This document shows, in pieces, positions 32,279-41,593 of a DNA stretch of 46,324 nucleotides. The DNA comes from Flammeovirgaceae bacterium (lineage in GTDB: Bacteria > Bacteroidota > Bacteroidia > Cytophagales > Cyclobacteriaceae). Numbering within the stretch: the first letter of the stretch is position 1; every line of letters begins with the position of its first letter. The stretch spans positions 1 through 46,324 of the forward strand of contig JAJTGY010000033.1 of the NCBI GenBank assembly GCA_021298015.1, written 5' to 3'. The notes beneath the pieces were generated by a model. That model saw only the letters and a list, made by a program, of their open reading frames with translations. It was not told the DNA's origin and did no database searches. The translations under genes and the position numbers were made by a program.

Positions 32279-33696
32279 AACGAACTTTCCTTGCGCTGAG
32301 CCTTGTGCTGCTTTTTACAGGGGCCAGGTCGCAGAGCGGACCTGCGGCATTTGGCCTTGAACAGTGTATTCAATACGCGCTAGACAACGCCATCAATTCC
32401 CAAAATGCTGCCCTGGACGAGCAGATTGCTTCGGCTAAAGTGAAAGAAACGATTGGCACCGGACTACCCCAGATCAACGCATCGGCCTCCGTGCAGTATA
32501 ACGAGCAGTTGAGACGCTTTTTCACGACTTACACCGGGCCGGGAGGATTCATTGACCTGAGCGGAGTGCCCGGCATACAGGTGGGCGATGTGGTGTCGGC
32601 CCAGAACTTTTTTCAGTTGAAAGGTGCCGGTGAAGTCGGCCTTAATATCGATCAGATGATCTTTAATGGATCCTATCTGGTGGGCCTGCAGGCTGCGAAT
32701 GCCTATAAGACGCTGGCCACCAAACAAGCAATTCAAACGCGGGAGGCAATCGTGGAAAATGTTACAAAAGCGTATTACGCGGTGTTGATCAACCGCGAAC
32801 GCATCGACTTGTTTAACAGTAACATCGCCCGGGTAGATTCTCTCCTGCGCAATACACGAGCATTACATGCAGCCGGCTTTAGTGAGAGCATTGACGTTGA
32901 TCGTATTCGCGTATCGTTAAACAATCTGGTTACCGAGCGCGAAAAGTTCAATAACCTCAATGCCGTGGCCCTGGTTCTGCTCAAATTCCAAATGAATTAC
33001 CCGATGGATCAGCCCATTGAAATTCTGGGCAATATCCAGGATGTAAAAGTGGAGGTGAACCTCAGCGAATATGGACGCGAATGGGATTACAAAATCCGTC
33101 CCGACTATCAGGTGCTACAGGCCAATTACCGCTTACAGCAGTTGAATGTGAAAAACCAATATGCCGGGGCGATGCCCTCAATAAATGCGTTTGCCAACCT
33201 CGGCTATGTTACGCAATCACCCACCATTGGCGGGCTGTTTCGTACCACCACGCAGATTGAAGACGGACCTCAGATTGGCCCTGATAAATGGTACGGCTAC
33301 TCGTTGTTTGGGCTCAACCTGAGCTGGCGGGTGTTTACCGGCACATCGCGTTCGTTCAAGATTCAACAAGAAAAACTGACACTGACCAAGATTGAGAATG
33401 GATTCAAGGCTTTGAAGAATACCGTAGACCTCGAAATCCGGCAATCGACAATCAAGTTTGAGAATGCGATGATCGCGCTGGCGGCCCAGCGGGAGAATCA
33501 AGATCTGGCTGCCAATGTAGCCCGCGTCACCAAGATCAAATATGAACAAGGGGTAGGCTCCAACCTGGAAGTGGTAACAGCCGAAGATGCCTTGAAAGAA
33601 GCACAAATCAATTATTACAGCGCGCTGTTCGATGCCATGATAGCAAAAGTGGATTTGGACAAAGCCTATGGAAAACTGATACCTGCAACGAATTAA
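32275..33696 (+). CDS. TolC-family outer-membrane efflux protein
   Basis: A 473-residue outer-membrane channel. Signal peptide MKRTFLALSLVLLFTGARSQ, then two outer-membrane-efflux repeats: LEQCIQYALDNAINSQNAAL with GLPQINASASVQYNEQ in the first, and YRLQQLNVKNQYAGAMPSIN with VTRVTKIKYEQG-like and LEVVTAEDALKEAQINYYSA segments in the second. The protein forms the exit duct of the tripartite pump with the adaptor 26 bases downstream. Confidence 0.93.
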   Translation: MKRTFLALSLVLLFTGARSQSGPAAFGLEQCIQYALDNAINSQNAALDEQIASAKVKETIGTGLPQINASASVQYNEQLRRFFTTYTGPGGFIDLSGVPGIQVGDVVSAQNFFQLKGAGEVGLNIDQMIFNGSYLVGLQAANAYKTLATKQAIQTREAIVENVTKAYYAVLINRERIDLFNSNIARVDSLLRNTRALHAAGFSESIDVDRIRVSLNNLVTEREKFNNLNAVALVLLKFQMNYPMDQPIEILGNIQDVKVEVNLSEYGREWDYKIRPDYQVLQANYRLQQLNVKNQYAGAMPSINAFANLGYVTQSPTIGGLFRTTTQIEDGPQIGPDKWYGYSLFGLNLSWRVFTGTSRSFKIQQEKLTLTKIENGFKALKNTVDLEIRQSTIKFENAMIALAAQRENQDLAANVARVTKIKYEQGVGSNLEVVTAEDALKEAQINYYSALFDAMIAKVDLDKAYGKLIPATN

Positions 33697-33722
33697 TACA
33701 AGAACCGAAAAACACCCCTACT

Positions 33723-34880
33723 ATGAAAAACATATTGTTACTTCTGAGCCTGGTTTTGCTGGCGGCTGCGTGCGGGCAAAACGATGCCAACACGCTGGAA
33801 GCCAAAAAGAAAGAGCTTGAAAAAGTGAAGACTGATTTGGCTGAGTTGAAGTCTAAAATCAGCCAGCTGGAGAACGAAATCCGGGCTGAAGATCCGACCT
33901 TCGGCAAGGCAGCAGCGATAAAAGTGGAAGCTTTGCCCGTGAGCGAGGCCGCTTTTGAACGGTTCACCGAAGTGCGCGGCTCGGCCGAGTCCCGCAGGAA
34001 TGTGACCATCAGCTCGCAAATGGGTGGTGAGATTCAACGTGTACACGTGCGCGAGGGTCAGACGGTGACAAAAGGCCAGGTATTGGTAAGCCTCAATGCC
34101 GATGTGCTGCAAAGCACGCTTGCTGAATTGAAGACTTCGTACGAGTTAGCGAAAACCACCTTCGAGCGCCAGGAGAAATTGTGGAACCAAAAAATCGGAA
34201 CGGAAATGCAATACCTCCAGGCGAAGAATCAGAAGGAGTCTACGGAGAAGCGAATTGCGGCCACAGAAGCCCAGCTTGATCAGTTAATCCTCCGCGCACC
34301 GTTCAGCGGAACAGTTGATAAGGTAGAAGCCAGGGAGGGCCAGCTCGCATCGCCCGGGTTTCCTCTGGTACGGCTGCTCAGCGCATCGGATCTGTACATC
34401 AGTGCCGATGTATCGGACGATTTCATCGGTAAAATAAAAGCAGGGGATAAGGTGAAGGTGTTCTTTCCCGGTCCGGATACAGAAATCAGCTCTTACGTAG
34501 CGTCAGTCGGGCAAGTCATTAACCCGGAGAATCGCACGTTCCCGGTTGAAATCAAGCTGCCCGATGGCGCCAAAGTGCAGCCCAACCAGATCGCAGCCGT
34601 TACGTTCCGCGATTATGTTAACCCCCGCACAATTGCGGTACCAACCAAGCTAATCCAACGCGACAGCCAGGGGCAGTTTGTGTACGTGGTGGAAAAAAAG
34701 GAGAATGAAACAGTAGCGCGTAAAGCGTATGTACAGACCGGGGTCTCCTACAACGGTAACACAGAGGTACTCTCCGGTTTGACGAACGGCCAGTTGCTGG
34801 TCGGTGCCGGCTCACGCGAAGTGGCCGATGGCGTAGAAATTCAAGTATCGGAGTCAACCACTCCCATTGCCAAGGGTTAA
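33723..34880 (+). CDS. RND efflux periplasmic adaptor (membrane fusion lipoprotein)
   Basis: A 385-residue HlyD/AcrA-like adaptor. Lipobox LAAAC with Cys17 anchors it as a lipoprotein. A Lys/Glu-rich coiled coil (residues about 22-55) precedes the barrel-sandwich (GGEIQRVHVREGQTVTKGQV), a hairpin helix pair (ELKTSYELAKTTFERQEKLW), the returning lipoyl half (LRAPFSGTVDKVEAREGQLA) and the beta-barrel and membrane-proximal domains. The extra N-terminal coiled coil is not usual in AcrA. It links the pump to the TolC-like channel. Confidence 0.93.
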   Translation: MKNILLLLSLVLLAAACGQNDANTLEAKKKELEKVKTDLAELKSKISQLENEIRAEDPTFGKAAAIKVEALPVSEAAFERFTEVRGSAESRRNVTISSQMGGEIQRVHVREGQTVTKGQVLVSLNADVLQSTLAELKTSYELAKTTFERQEKLWNQKIGTEMQYLQAKNQKESTEKRIAATEAQLDQLILRAPFSGTVDKVEAREGQLASPGFPLVRLLSASDLYISADVSDDFIGKIKAGDKVKVFFPGPDTEISSYVASVGQVINPENRTFPVEIKLPDGAKVQPNQIAAVTFRDYVNPRTIAVPTKLIQRDSQGQFVYVVEKKENETVARKAYVQTGVSYNGNTEVLSGLTNGQLLVGAGSREVADGVEIQVSESTTPIAKG

Positions 34881-34883
34881 AAC

Positions 34884-37800
34884 ATGTCCGCTATGAACCA
34901 ACAGAACCAACCCGAGTTAAAGACGGTAGACAAAGAATTCGGCCTCACCACGTTCTCATTGAAGAACGGTACCATGGTAATGTTCCTGACCTTCCTGATC
35001 GTAGTCGTGGGTGTGCTCACCTACGTCACGCTCCCGAAAGACAGCTACCCGGAGATCAAACAATCCATTGTGTACATCGGTACGCCTTACCCCGGCAACT
35101 CTCCGGTGGATATGGAGAACCTGGTGACGCGACCCATCGAAAAAGAGATCAACACGATCTCCGAAGTAGATAACATCAAATCCACTTCCGTTCAGGATTA
35201 CTCCACCATCATCGTAGAGTTTGATCCTAAAGTAAAAGTGGAGGATGCCCTCACCAAAGTGAAGGATGCCGTGGACCGGGCGAAGCCCAAGTTACCTCAG
35301 GATCTTCCGGCCGATCCAAACGTGTTTGATATCAACTTCTCGGAGTTCCCCATCATGAACATTAACCTGGCGGGTAACTACACGCTGGAGGAGTTGAAGA
35401 AACATGCCGAGTACCTGGAGGATGAGATTGAGAAGATCTCCGAGATCTCGAAAGCGGATATCCGCGGCATTGATGATAAAGAGGTCAAAATTCAGGTTAA
35501 TCCATACGAGCTTGAGGCGCGTCAGCTCAGTTTTCGCGATATTGAAGATGCCGTGCGTGCGGAAAATCTGACGCAATCGGGTGGCAATGTGCTGGATGGT
35601 GGGGTACGCAGAACCATCCGGGTGTTGGGTGAGTTCAGCGACCCCAAACAACTGGAAGATATCGTGATTAAACACGAAAAAGGAAACATTGTGTACCTGA
35701 AGGATGTAGCAACGGTGGAGTTCGACTACGTGGAGGCTGTAAGTTATGCCCGTCTGAAGAAGGAACCGGTGGTTATGCTGGATGTGGTGAAGCGAAGTGG
35801 CGAAAACCTGATTCATGCCACGGAGAAAATCCGTGCCGTGCTGGCCGATGCCCAGGAAAATGTTTTCCCGAAGGATTTGCGCGTGAGCATCACGAACGAT
35901 CAGTCTTCGTTCACGCAGGAGATGGTGAGCAGCCTGGAGAATAATATCATCTCAGGGGTTATTGTGGTGGTGATTATTCTGTTGTTGTTCATCGGTACAC
36001 GCAATGCCTTGTTCGTGGGCATGGCTATCCCGTTATCCATGTTCCTCACGTTCATTGCGCTGCAATGGCTCGGCATGACCATCAACATGATGGTATTGTT
36101 CGGTTTGATTATGGCGCTGGGTATGCTGGTCGATAACGGTATCGTGGTGGTGGAGAATATTTATCGCCTTCGCTCGGAGGGCTACTCCATGTGGGATGCT
36201 ACCCGCATGGGCGTGGGTGAAGTGGCCGTGCCGATCATTTCGTCAACGGCTACCACCGTGGCGGCTTTTATCCCGCTTATGTTGTGGCCCGGCATCATGG
36301 GGCAGTTTATGCGCTACCTGCCGATTACGCTTACGGTGTCGCTTGTCTCTTCTCTATTTGTCGCGTTGGTCATCAACCCGGTGTTTATCATGCGGTACAT
36401 GCGCATGGATAATGAAGTTGTAGTAAATCACAAGAGTTTGCTGCGCATTGTTGTCATCGAGTTTGTGGTCGGTGCCCTGATCTTATTAGCAGGAGTGACC
36501 TGGTTAGGTAACATCATCATCTTCCTTGGCCTCCTCACGCTCCTGAATGTGTATGTCTTGGTGCCGCTTTCCAATCGTTTCCAGAACTCACTTTTACCTA
36601 AGGTGGAGAGCGCCTATGAGCGAACGATTTCCTGGGCGTTGAAACGGCCAGGTACGGTGTTTGGCGGAACGGTGGTACTACTGATCATGTCATTTGTATT
36701 GCTTGGCATTCGGCAGCCTAAAGTTCTCTTCTTCCCGGAGAGCGATCCCAAATATGTTAATGTGTTTGTCGAGTTTCCGGTAGGTGCAGATATACAAGAG
36801 ACCAATGAGTTTACACGGGCGATTGAGGACAAAGTACTGAAGGCCGTTGAGCCTTATGGTAAAACGGTTGAGTCAGTGATTGCCAACGTGGGTGCCGGAA
36901 CGGGTGACCCCAACGACATGTCGAGCATTGGCCAGGCCGAGTCGCCCAACAAGGCACGTATCACCGTTAACTTTGTTGATTTCAAATACCGAAATGGTGT
37001 CAGTACGTCTGCTATAATGGAGGAAATCCGAGGTGCTGTAGGCGGCTATCCCGGAGTGGCCGTTACGGTGCAGAAGAATGCGGACGGTCCGCCTACCGGA
37101 GCTCCGATCAGTATCGAACTGATTGGTGACGATCTGGAGGTATTGATTGCCGAAGCGGAAAAAATGCGCAACTACATCAATGAACAAGGTATTGCCGGAA
37201 TTGAAAAGCTAAAGCTGGATATTGAAACCGGCAAACCGGAGTTGCTTGTCAATATTGACCGCGAGAAGGCGCGCAGGTTTGGGTTATCCACCTACAGCGT
37301 GGCCGATGAAGTGCGCACCTCCCTGTTCGGAAAGGAAATTTCGAAATACAAGCAGGGCGAAGACGATTACAAAATTCAACTTCGTCTCGATGACCGTTAC
37401 CGCTACAACGTAGATGCGTTGATGAACAAGAGTATCACGTTCCGCGACCAAAGTACAGGTAAAATATCCCAGGTGCCGATTTCATCGGTTGCCAAAGCCG
37501 AGCTCAGCTCAACCTATGGCTCCGTGAGACGTAAAGACCTCAAGCGTCAAATTACCATCTCCTCGAATGTCGTAGGGGGCTTTAATCCTACGGAAGTGAA
37601 TGCGAAGATCAAAACCGCGCTTGACGAGTATCAATTACCGACTGGCTACAGCTACAAGTTTGGTGGCGAGCAAGAGAAGCAGGCGGAGGAGATGGCCTTC
37701 TTGTCTAATGCTCTTCTATTAGCTGTGTTCCTGATCTTCCTCATCATTGTGGCGCAGTTCAATAAACTCACCGCCCCCTTGATCATTATGACAGCCGTGT

Positions 37801-38333
37801 TGTTCAGCACGATCGGGGTGTTCCTCGGTTTAGTGATCTTTAACATGGAGTTCATCATCATTATGACGATGATCGGGATTATTTCGCTGGCGGGGATTGT
37901 GGTGAATAACGCCATTGTATTGCTTGACTTTGTAGAGTTGGAGAAAAAGCGGAAACGCGAACAGACGGGCACCGAACTTACTTTGCCTGAAGTCGTGACT
38001 GCGATTACTCAGGCAGGCAAGACGCGCTTGCGTCCGGTGCTGTTAACGGCCATCACCACGGTATTGGGATTGATTCCGCTCGCGGTGGGCATTAACATTG
38101 ACTTTATCAAGTTCTTCTCTGTTTATGATCCTGACTACTATGTCGGGGGAGACAGCGTAGCCTTCTGGGCGCCTCTGTCATGGACCATCATTTTCGGTTT
38201 GACATTTGCTACGTTCCTCACGTTGGTGGTGGTACCGGTCATGTACCTGTTGACCGAACAAATGATGTTTTGGATTCGCAGGAAAACCGGTGTTAACTTG
38301 CGCATGGACAACGAGCCGATAGGCGCAAACTAA
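34884..38333 (+). CDS. RND-family (AcrB-like) efflux pump, inner-membrane subunit
   Basis: A 1149-residue transporter starting 3 bases after the adaptor gene. It shows the RND plan: TM1 (GTMVMFLTFLIVVVGVLTYV), first periplasmic loop (KDSYPEIKQS, ENLVTRPIEKEI), TM2-6 with the TM4 motif GMLVDNGIVVVEN near residue 415, second porter loop, and TM7-12 with SLAGIVVNNAIVLLDF in TM10. AcrB's essential TM4 Asp pair is Asp-Asn here, and the TM10 Lys is replaced. It is about 100 residues longer than AcrB. A terminator follows 8 bases after the stop. Likely exports hydrophobic compounds; substrate unknown. Confidence 0.95.
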   Translation: MSAMNQQNQPELKTVDKEFGLTTFSLKNGTMVMFLTFLIVVVGVLTYVTLPKDSYPEIKQSIVYIGTPYPGNSPVDMENLVTRPIEKEINTISEVDNIKSTSVQDYSTIIVEFDPKVKVEDALTKVKDAVDRAKPKLPQDLPADPNVFDINFSEFPIMNINLAGNYTLEELKKHAEYLEDEIEKISEISKADIRGIDDKEVKIQVNPYELEARQLSFRDIEDAVRAENLTQSGGNVLDGGVRRTIRVLGEFSDPKQLEDIVIKHEKGNIVYLKDVATVEFDYVEAVSYARLKKEPVVMLDVVKRSGENLIHATEKIRAVLADAQENVFPKDLRVSITNDQSSFTQEMVSSLENNIISGVIVVVIILLLFIGTRNALFVGMAIPLSMFLTFIALQWLGMTINMMVLFGLIMALGMLVDNGIVVVENIYRLRSEGYSMWDATRMGVGEVAVPIISSTATTVAAFIPLMLWPGIMGQFMRYLPITLTVSLVSSLFVALVINPVFIMRYMRMDNEVVVNHKSLLRIVVIEFVVGALILLAGVTWLGNIIIFLGLLTLLNVYVLVPLSNRFQNSLLPKVESAYERTISWALKRPGTVFGGTVVLLIMSFVLLGIRQPKVLFFPESDPKYVNVFVEFPVGADIQETNEFTRAIEDKVLKAVEPYGKTVESVIANVGAGTGDPNDMSSIGQAESPNKARITVNFVDFKYRNGVSTSAIMEEIRGAVGGYPGVAVTVQKNADGPPTGAPISIELIGDDLEVLIAEAEKMRNYINEQGIAGIEKLKLDIETGKPELLVNIDREKARRFGLSTYSVADEVRTSLFGKEISKYKQGEDDYKIQLRLDDRYRYNVDALMNKSITFRDQSTGKISQVPISSVAKAELSSTYGSVRRKDLKRQITISSNVVGGFNPTEVNAKIKTALDEYQLPTGYSYKFGGEQEKQAEEMAFLSNALLLAVFLIFLIIVAQFNKLTAPLIIMTAVLFSTIGVFLGLVIFNMEFIIIMTMIGIISLAGIVVNNAIVLLDFVELEKKRKREQTGTELTLPEVVTAITQAGKTRLRPVLLTAITTVLGLIPLAVGINIDFIKFFSVYDPDYYVGGDSVAFWAPLSWTIIFGLTFATFLTLVVVPVMYLLTEQMMFWIRRKTGVNLRMDNEPIGAN

Positions 38334-38341
38334 AACGAATC

Positions 38342-38374
38342 AAAAAGCGTCTGTTCCGGCAGACGCTTTTTTTT
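38342..38374 (+). terminator. intrinsic terminator of the efflux operon
   Basis: A 12-base stem (AAAAAGCGTCTG 38342-38353, CAGACGCTTTTT 38360-38371), 6-base loop TTCCGG and a run of eight T ending at 38374. A strong canonical terminator. The next gene's ATG begins at the very next base. Confidence 0.92.
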
Positions 38375-39622
38375 ATGCAACCCCGTTTGATTACCCTGGT
38401 CGTGTTGGTGATCGTCTTCCTGCTGGTAGACTTTTACCTGTTTCAGGCCGTGGTGCAAACCACCCGCCAGTTGGCGGCCACCTGGCGCACCGCCTGGCGC
38501 GTGGCCTACTGGTTGCCCACCGTTTTTGCTTTTGCTGTTTTATTGTATTGGACGTTTGGCGATCCCTACAACGTTACGACTACTGTACGCAACTGGGTTG
38601 CCTCCGTTTTGGTGGCGATTTACATTTCGAAATTCATAGGCATTTTCTTTCTCATCCTGGATGACATCGGCAGGTTTTTCCGGTGGGTGGTCAAGTTTTT
38701 TTACAAGGGCGCATCCGAGAGTTTGCCCGGTGAGGCGATCACCCGTTCTGAGTTTTTATCGCGTGCTGCGCTGGTGGCCACAGCCGTGCCATTTGGAACC
38801 ATGGCGTACGGCATTATTTCCGGTGCGCATGATTACCGGATCAAACGCCTGACCTTACGATTGCCCCATTTGCCCAAAGCTTTTGATGGCATCCGGTTGG
38901 CGCAGATTTCAGACATACACTCCGGTAGCTTTTGGAATAAGGCGGCTGTGCAAGGTGGTGTGGAAATGATCATGCGTGAGAAGCCAGATATCATTGCCTT
39001 CACCGGTGACCTGGTAAACAACCAAACGGATGAGGTTAATGCGTATGTTAATGTCTTCGATAAACTAAAAGCCCCGCTGGGGGTCTTTTCGATTACCGGT
39101 AACCACGACTATGGTGACTACCGGAGTTGGAACACGCGTGAGGAAAAGCGTCAGAACTTTGCGGACCTTGTCGAAGCTCACCGGCTGCTCGGGTACGATC
39201 TCCTGATGAATGAGCACCGCACCATCACGCTCAAAGGTGAGTCGATCTCGATTATCGGAATTGAGAACTGGGGGGTAGGGCGTTTCTCGAAATACGGCCA
39301 GTTGGATAAAGCCTATGCGGGAGTGCAGGCTCCCGTTAAGATTTTGCTTTCACATGATCCCAGTCACTGGGATGCTCAGGTGCGGAAGGAGTACCCCGAC
39401 ATCGACCTGATGCTGGCAGGTCACACGCACGGGTTCCAATTCGGGGTAGAAGTCGGAAATTTCAAATGGAGCCCTTCGCAATATGCGTACAAACAGTGGG
39501 CCGGCTTATACACGGAGGGCCAGCAGCACTTGTACGTAAATCGTGGTTTTGGTTACATCGGCTACCCGGGCCGCATCGGCATGCCGCCCGAGATCACCAT
39601 TATTGAGTTGAAGTCGGCCTAA
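38375..39622 (+). CDS. membrane-anchored metallophosphoesterase
   Basis: A 415-residue protein with N-terminal membrane helices (LITLVVLVIVFLLVDFYLFQ and two more within 100 residues) and a calcineurin-like catalytic domain: LAQISDIHSGSFW (DxH), IIAFTGDLVNNQ (GD), SITGNHDYGDY (GNHD), LLSHDPSHWD (H) and LMLAGHTHGFQFG (GHTH). It resembles YkuE/YaeI-type phosphoesterases that act on lipid or cell-wall phosphates; the substrate is not known. The start ATG directly abuts the efflux-operon terminator, and no alternative Met is nearby before the first helix. Confidence 0.88.
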   Translation: MQPRLITLVVLVIVFLLVDFYLFQAVVQTTRQLAATWRTAWRVAYWLPTVFAFAVLLYWTFGDPYNVTTTVRNWVASVLVAIYISKFIGIFFLILDDIGRFFRWVVKFFYKGASESLPGEAITRSEFLSRAALVATAVPFGTMAYGIISGAHDYRIKRLTLRLPHLPKAFDGIRLAQISDIHSGSFWNKAAVQGGVEMIMREKPDIIAFTGDLVNNQTDEVNAYVNVFDKLKAPLGVFSITGNHDYGDYRSWNTREEKRQNFADLVEAHRLLGYDLLMNEHRTITLKGESISIIGIENWGVGRFSKYGQLDKAYAGVQAPVKILLSHDPSHWDAQVRKEYPDIDLMLAGHTHGFQFGVEVGNFKWSPSQYAYKQWAGLYTEGQQHLYVNRGFGYIGYPGRIGMPPEITIIELKSA

Positions 39623-39686
39623 CCACTGGCGCAACTTCTCTTTTAAGCCCTGCATCTTTTTTCTACTTTGGACGAAAATCCAAGAT

Positions 39687-40583
39687 ATGAAACCCACCTG
39701 GCAAGGCGTATACCCGGCCCTCACTACCAAGTTTACACCCGATGACAAACTTGATCTTCCGTTGTTCGAGAAAAACCTGCGGGCACAGTTGGATGCCGGG
39801 GTGCAAGGCGTAATACTCGGAGGCACGTTGGGTGAAGCCAGCGTGTTGACGGCAGATGAGAAATTTTCACTCGTACGTTTTGCCGTAGAAAAGGTGCACG
39901 GTAAGGTACCCGTGGTAATGAATATCGCGGAGGGCAGCACCCGCGAAGCGGTAAAACTGGCCCATGAAGCTGAGCGATGTGGAGCCAGCGGGCTGATGAT
40001 GCTGCCACCCATGCGTTACAAATCCGATCACCGGGAAACAGTGGCCTACTACAAAGCGGTGGCAAACTCCACTGCGTTGCCCATCATGGTGTATAACAAC
40101 CCGGTGGATTACAAAGTGGAAGTGACCCTCGATATGTTTGCCGAGTTGGCCGAGTGTACCAACATTCAGGCCGTAAAAGAGTCAACACGCGATGTGAGCA
40201 ATGTCACCCGCATGATCAACCGGTTTGGCGACCGTTTCAAAATCTTGTGTGGAGTGGATACGATCGCCATGGAAGAGATTATGCTGGGAGCCCACGGTTG
40301 GGTAGCCGGACTGGTATGTGCTTTTCCCCGCGAGACCGTGGCGGTTTTTCAGTTAACTAAGGCTGGCAAGATTCAGGAAGCGCTGACGATCTACCGCTGG
40401 TTTCTTCCGCTGCTGGAACTGGACATTCACCCCAAGCTGGTGCAATACATCAAATTGGCCGAGCAGGAAGCCGGTCTCGGTTCGGAGCACGTACGGGCCC
40501 CACGTCTGCCGCTGGAAGGGGAAGAGCGGGAGCGTATTCTCCGCATCATTCGCGAAGGCATCCGGCACCGCCCCGCATTGTAA
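39687..40583 (+). CDS. DapA-family lyase/deaminase, probably pyrroline-4-hydroxy-2-carboxylate deaminase
   Basis: A 298-residue class I aldolase-fold enzyme. Schiff-base Lys lies in IQAVKESTRD, the conserved Tyr in IMVYNNPVDY, and the substrate loop GGTLGEASVLT replaces the GTTGE of true dihydrodipicolinate synthase. In hydroxyproline degradation a DapA homologue (HypD/LhpC) converts 1-pyrroline-4-hydroxy-2-carboxylate to 2-oxoglutarate semialdehyde. The epimerase, dehydrogenase and semialdehyde dehydrogenase of that route lie within 6 kb, which makes this role more likely than lysine synthesis. It overlaps the next gene by one base. Fold certain; substrate inferred from context. Confidence 0.85.
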   Translation: MKPTWQGVYPALTTKFTPDDKLDLPLFEKNLRAQLDAGVQGVILGGTLGEASVLTADEKFSLVRFAVEKVHGKVPVVMNIAEGSTREAVKLAHEAERCGASGLMMLPPMRYKSDHRETVAYYKAVANSTALPIMVYNNPVDYKVEVTLDMFAELAECTNIQAVKESTRDVSNVTRMINRFGDRFKILCGVDTIAMEEIMLGAHGWVAGLVCAFPRETVAVFQLTKAGKIQEALTIYRWFLPLLELDIHPKLVQYIKLAEQEAGLGSEHVRAPRLPLEGEERERILRIIREGIRHRPAL

Positions 40584-41521
40584 TGGCGCGGTTTCATTTG
40601 GCGGATATTCAACGGGCAGCGCGGCTCATTGACCCTGTCTTCCTTCACTCACCTCAATACGAGTACGCCCCGCTAAATGATGCTGTGGGTTGTCGTGTGG
40701 TTTTGAAGGTCGAGACGATGAATCCCATACGGTCATTCAAGGGGCGGGGTGCTGATCTTCTGGTTCAGAACGCCTCCACACCGCTGGTGTGCGCCAGCGC
40801 AGGCAATTTCGGCCAGGCGATGGCGTATGCAACAAAAAAAGGAGGATTGCCTTTAACCGTATTCGCATCCGTGAACGCCAACCCCTTTAAAGTTGAGCGT
40901 ATGCGGGCACTCGGGGCCACGGTTATATTAGAAGGTGCCGACTTTGACGCAGCAAAAGAAGAGGCGCGTCAGTGGGCGTCCGGGCAAAGTCAACGTTTTG
41001 CGGAAGATAGCCGCGATGTAGAAACTGCGGTCGGGGCCGGAACGATAGGGCTGGAATTGTTGCAGGCAAACCTGGACCTCGATATCCTGCTTGTGCCGGT
41101 TGGCAACGGAGCCTTGATCAATGGTATTGGGCGCGCGTTTAAAGATAGCGGATCGCGTACGCGAATCATGGGCGTGCAGGCGCAAGGCGCCCCGGCCATG
41201 GTCGAATCGTGGCACGCCAGGCGGAAGATAACCTATGCGTCAATGAATACGATTGCTGATGGTATTGGGGTTCGGTTACCGGTTGATGAGGCGCTGGAAG
41301 ACCTTTATCCTGTCATGGACGATGCCCTGTTGGTACCCGAAGACTGTATTCTGAAGGCTATGCGGTTATTGTTTCGGCTGTCCGGGCTTGTGGTGGAGCC
41401 ATCCGGTGCCGTACCTGTGGCTGCCTTGCTGGAGCACCACCGGTTTCAATCGATGAAAGTTGGTGTAATTTTGTGCGGAAGTAACCTGACGGATCAACAG
41501 ATAAACGATTGGCTACTCTAG
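40583..41521 (+). CDS. fold-type II PLP enzyme, threonine/serine dehydratase-like
   Basis: A 312-residue protein of the tryptophan-synthase-beta/threonine-dehydratase superfamily. The PLP lysine is in IRSFKGRGAD; the substrate loop is CASAGNFGQAMAYA (SAGNHAQG in threonine dehydratase); the phosphate loop reads PVGNGALINGI instead of the usual GGGGL. The C-terminal ACT regulatory domain is absent. It is translationally coupled to the deaminase gene (TAATG) inside the hydroxyproline cluster, although no PLP dehydratase is part of the standard route. It may act on a hydroxy-amino acid such as threonine, serine or 3-hydroxyaspartate; the altered loops make the substrate uncertain. Confidence 0.82.
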   Translation: MARFHLADIQRAARLIDPVFLHSPQYEYAPLNDAVGCRVVLKVETMNPIRSFKGRGADLLVQNASTPLVCASAGNFGQAMAYATKKGGLPLTVFASVNANPFKVERMRALGATVILEGADFDAAKEEARQWASGQSQRFAEDSRDVETAVGAGTIGLELLQANLDLDILLVPVGNGALINGIGRAFKDSGSRTRIMGVQAQGAPAMVESWHARRKITYASMNTIADGIGVRLPVDEALEDLYPVMDDALLVPEDCILKAMRLLFRLSGLVVEPSGAVPVAALLEHHRFQSMKVGVILCGSNLTDQQINDWLL

Positions 41522-41593
41522 AATTTTGGAACGGGGGTTAGTTTCGGATCGCCAGCGACCGTTCACCAGCAATCCAAACCCAGCAACAAGAAG

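Noticed and set aside
38342-38374. Riboswitch upstream of the metallophosphoesterase
   Set aside because: A single simple hairpin with T-run fully explains the sequence as the efflux-operon terminator.
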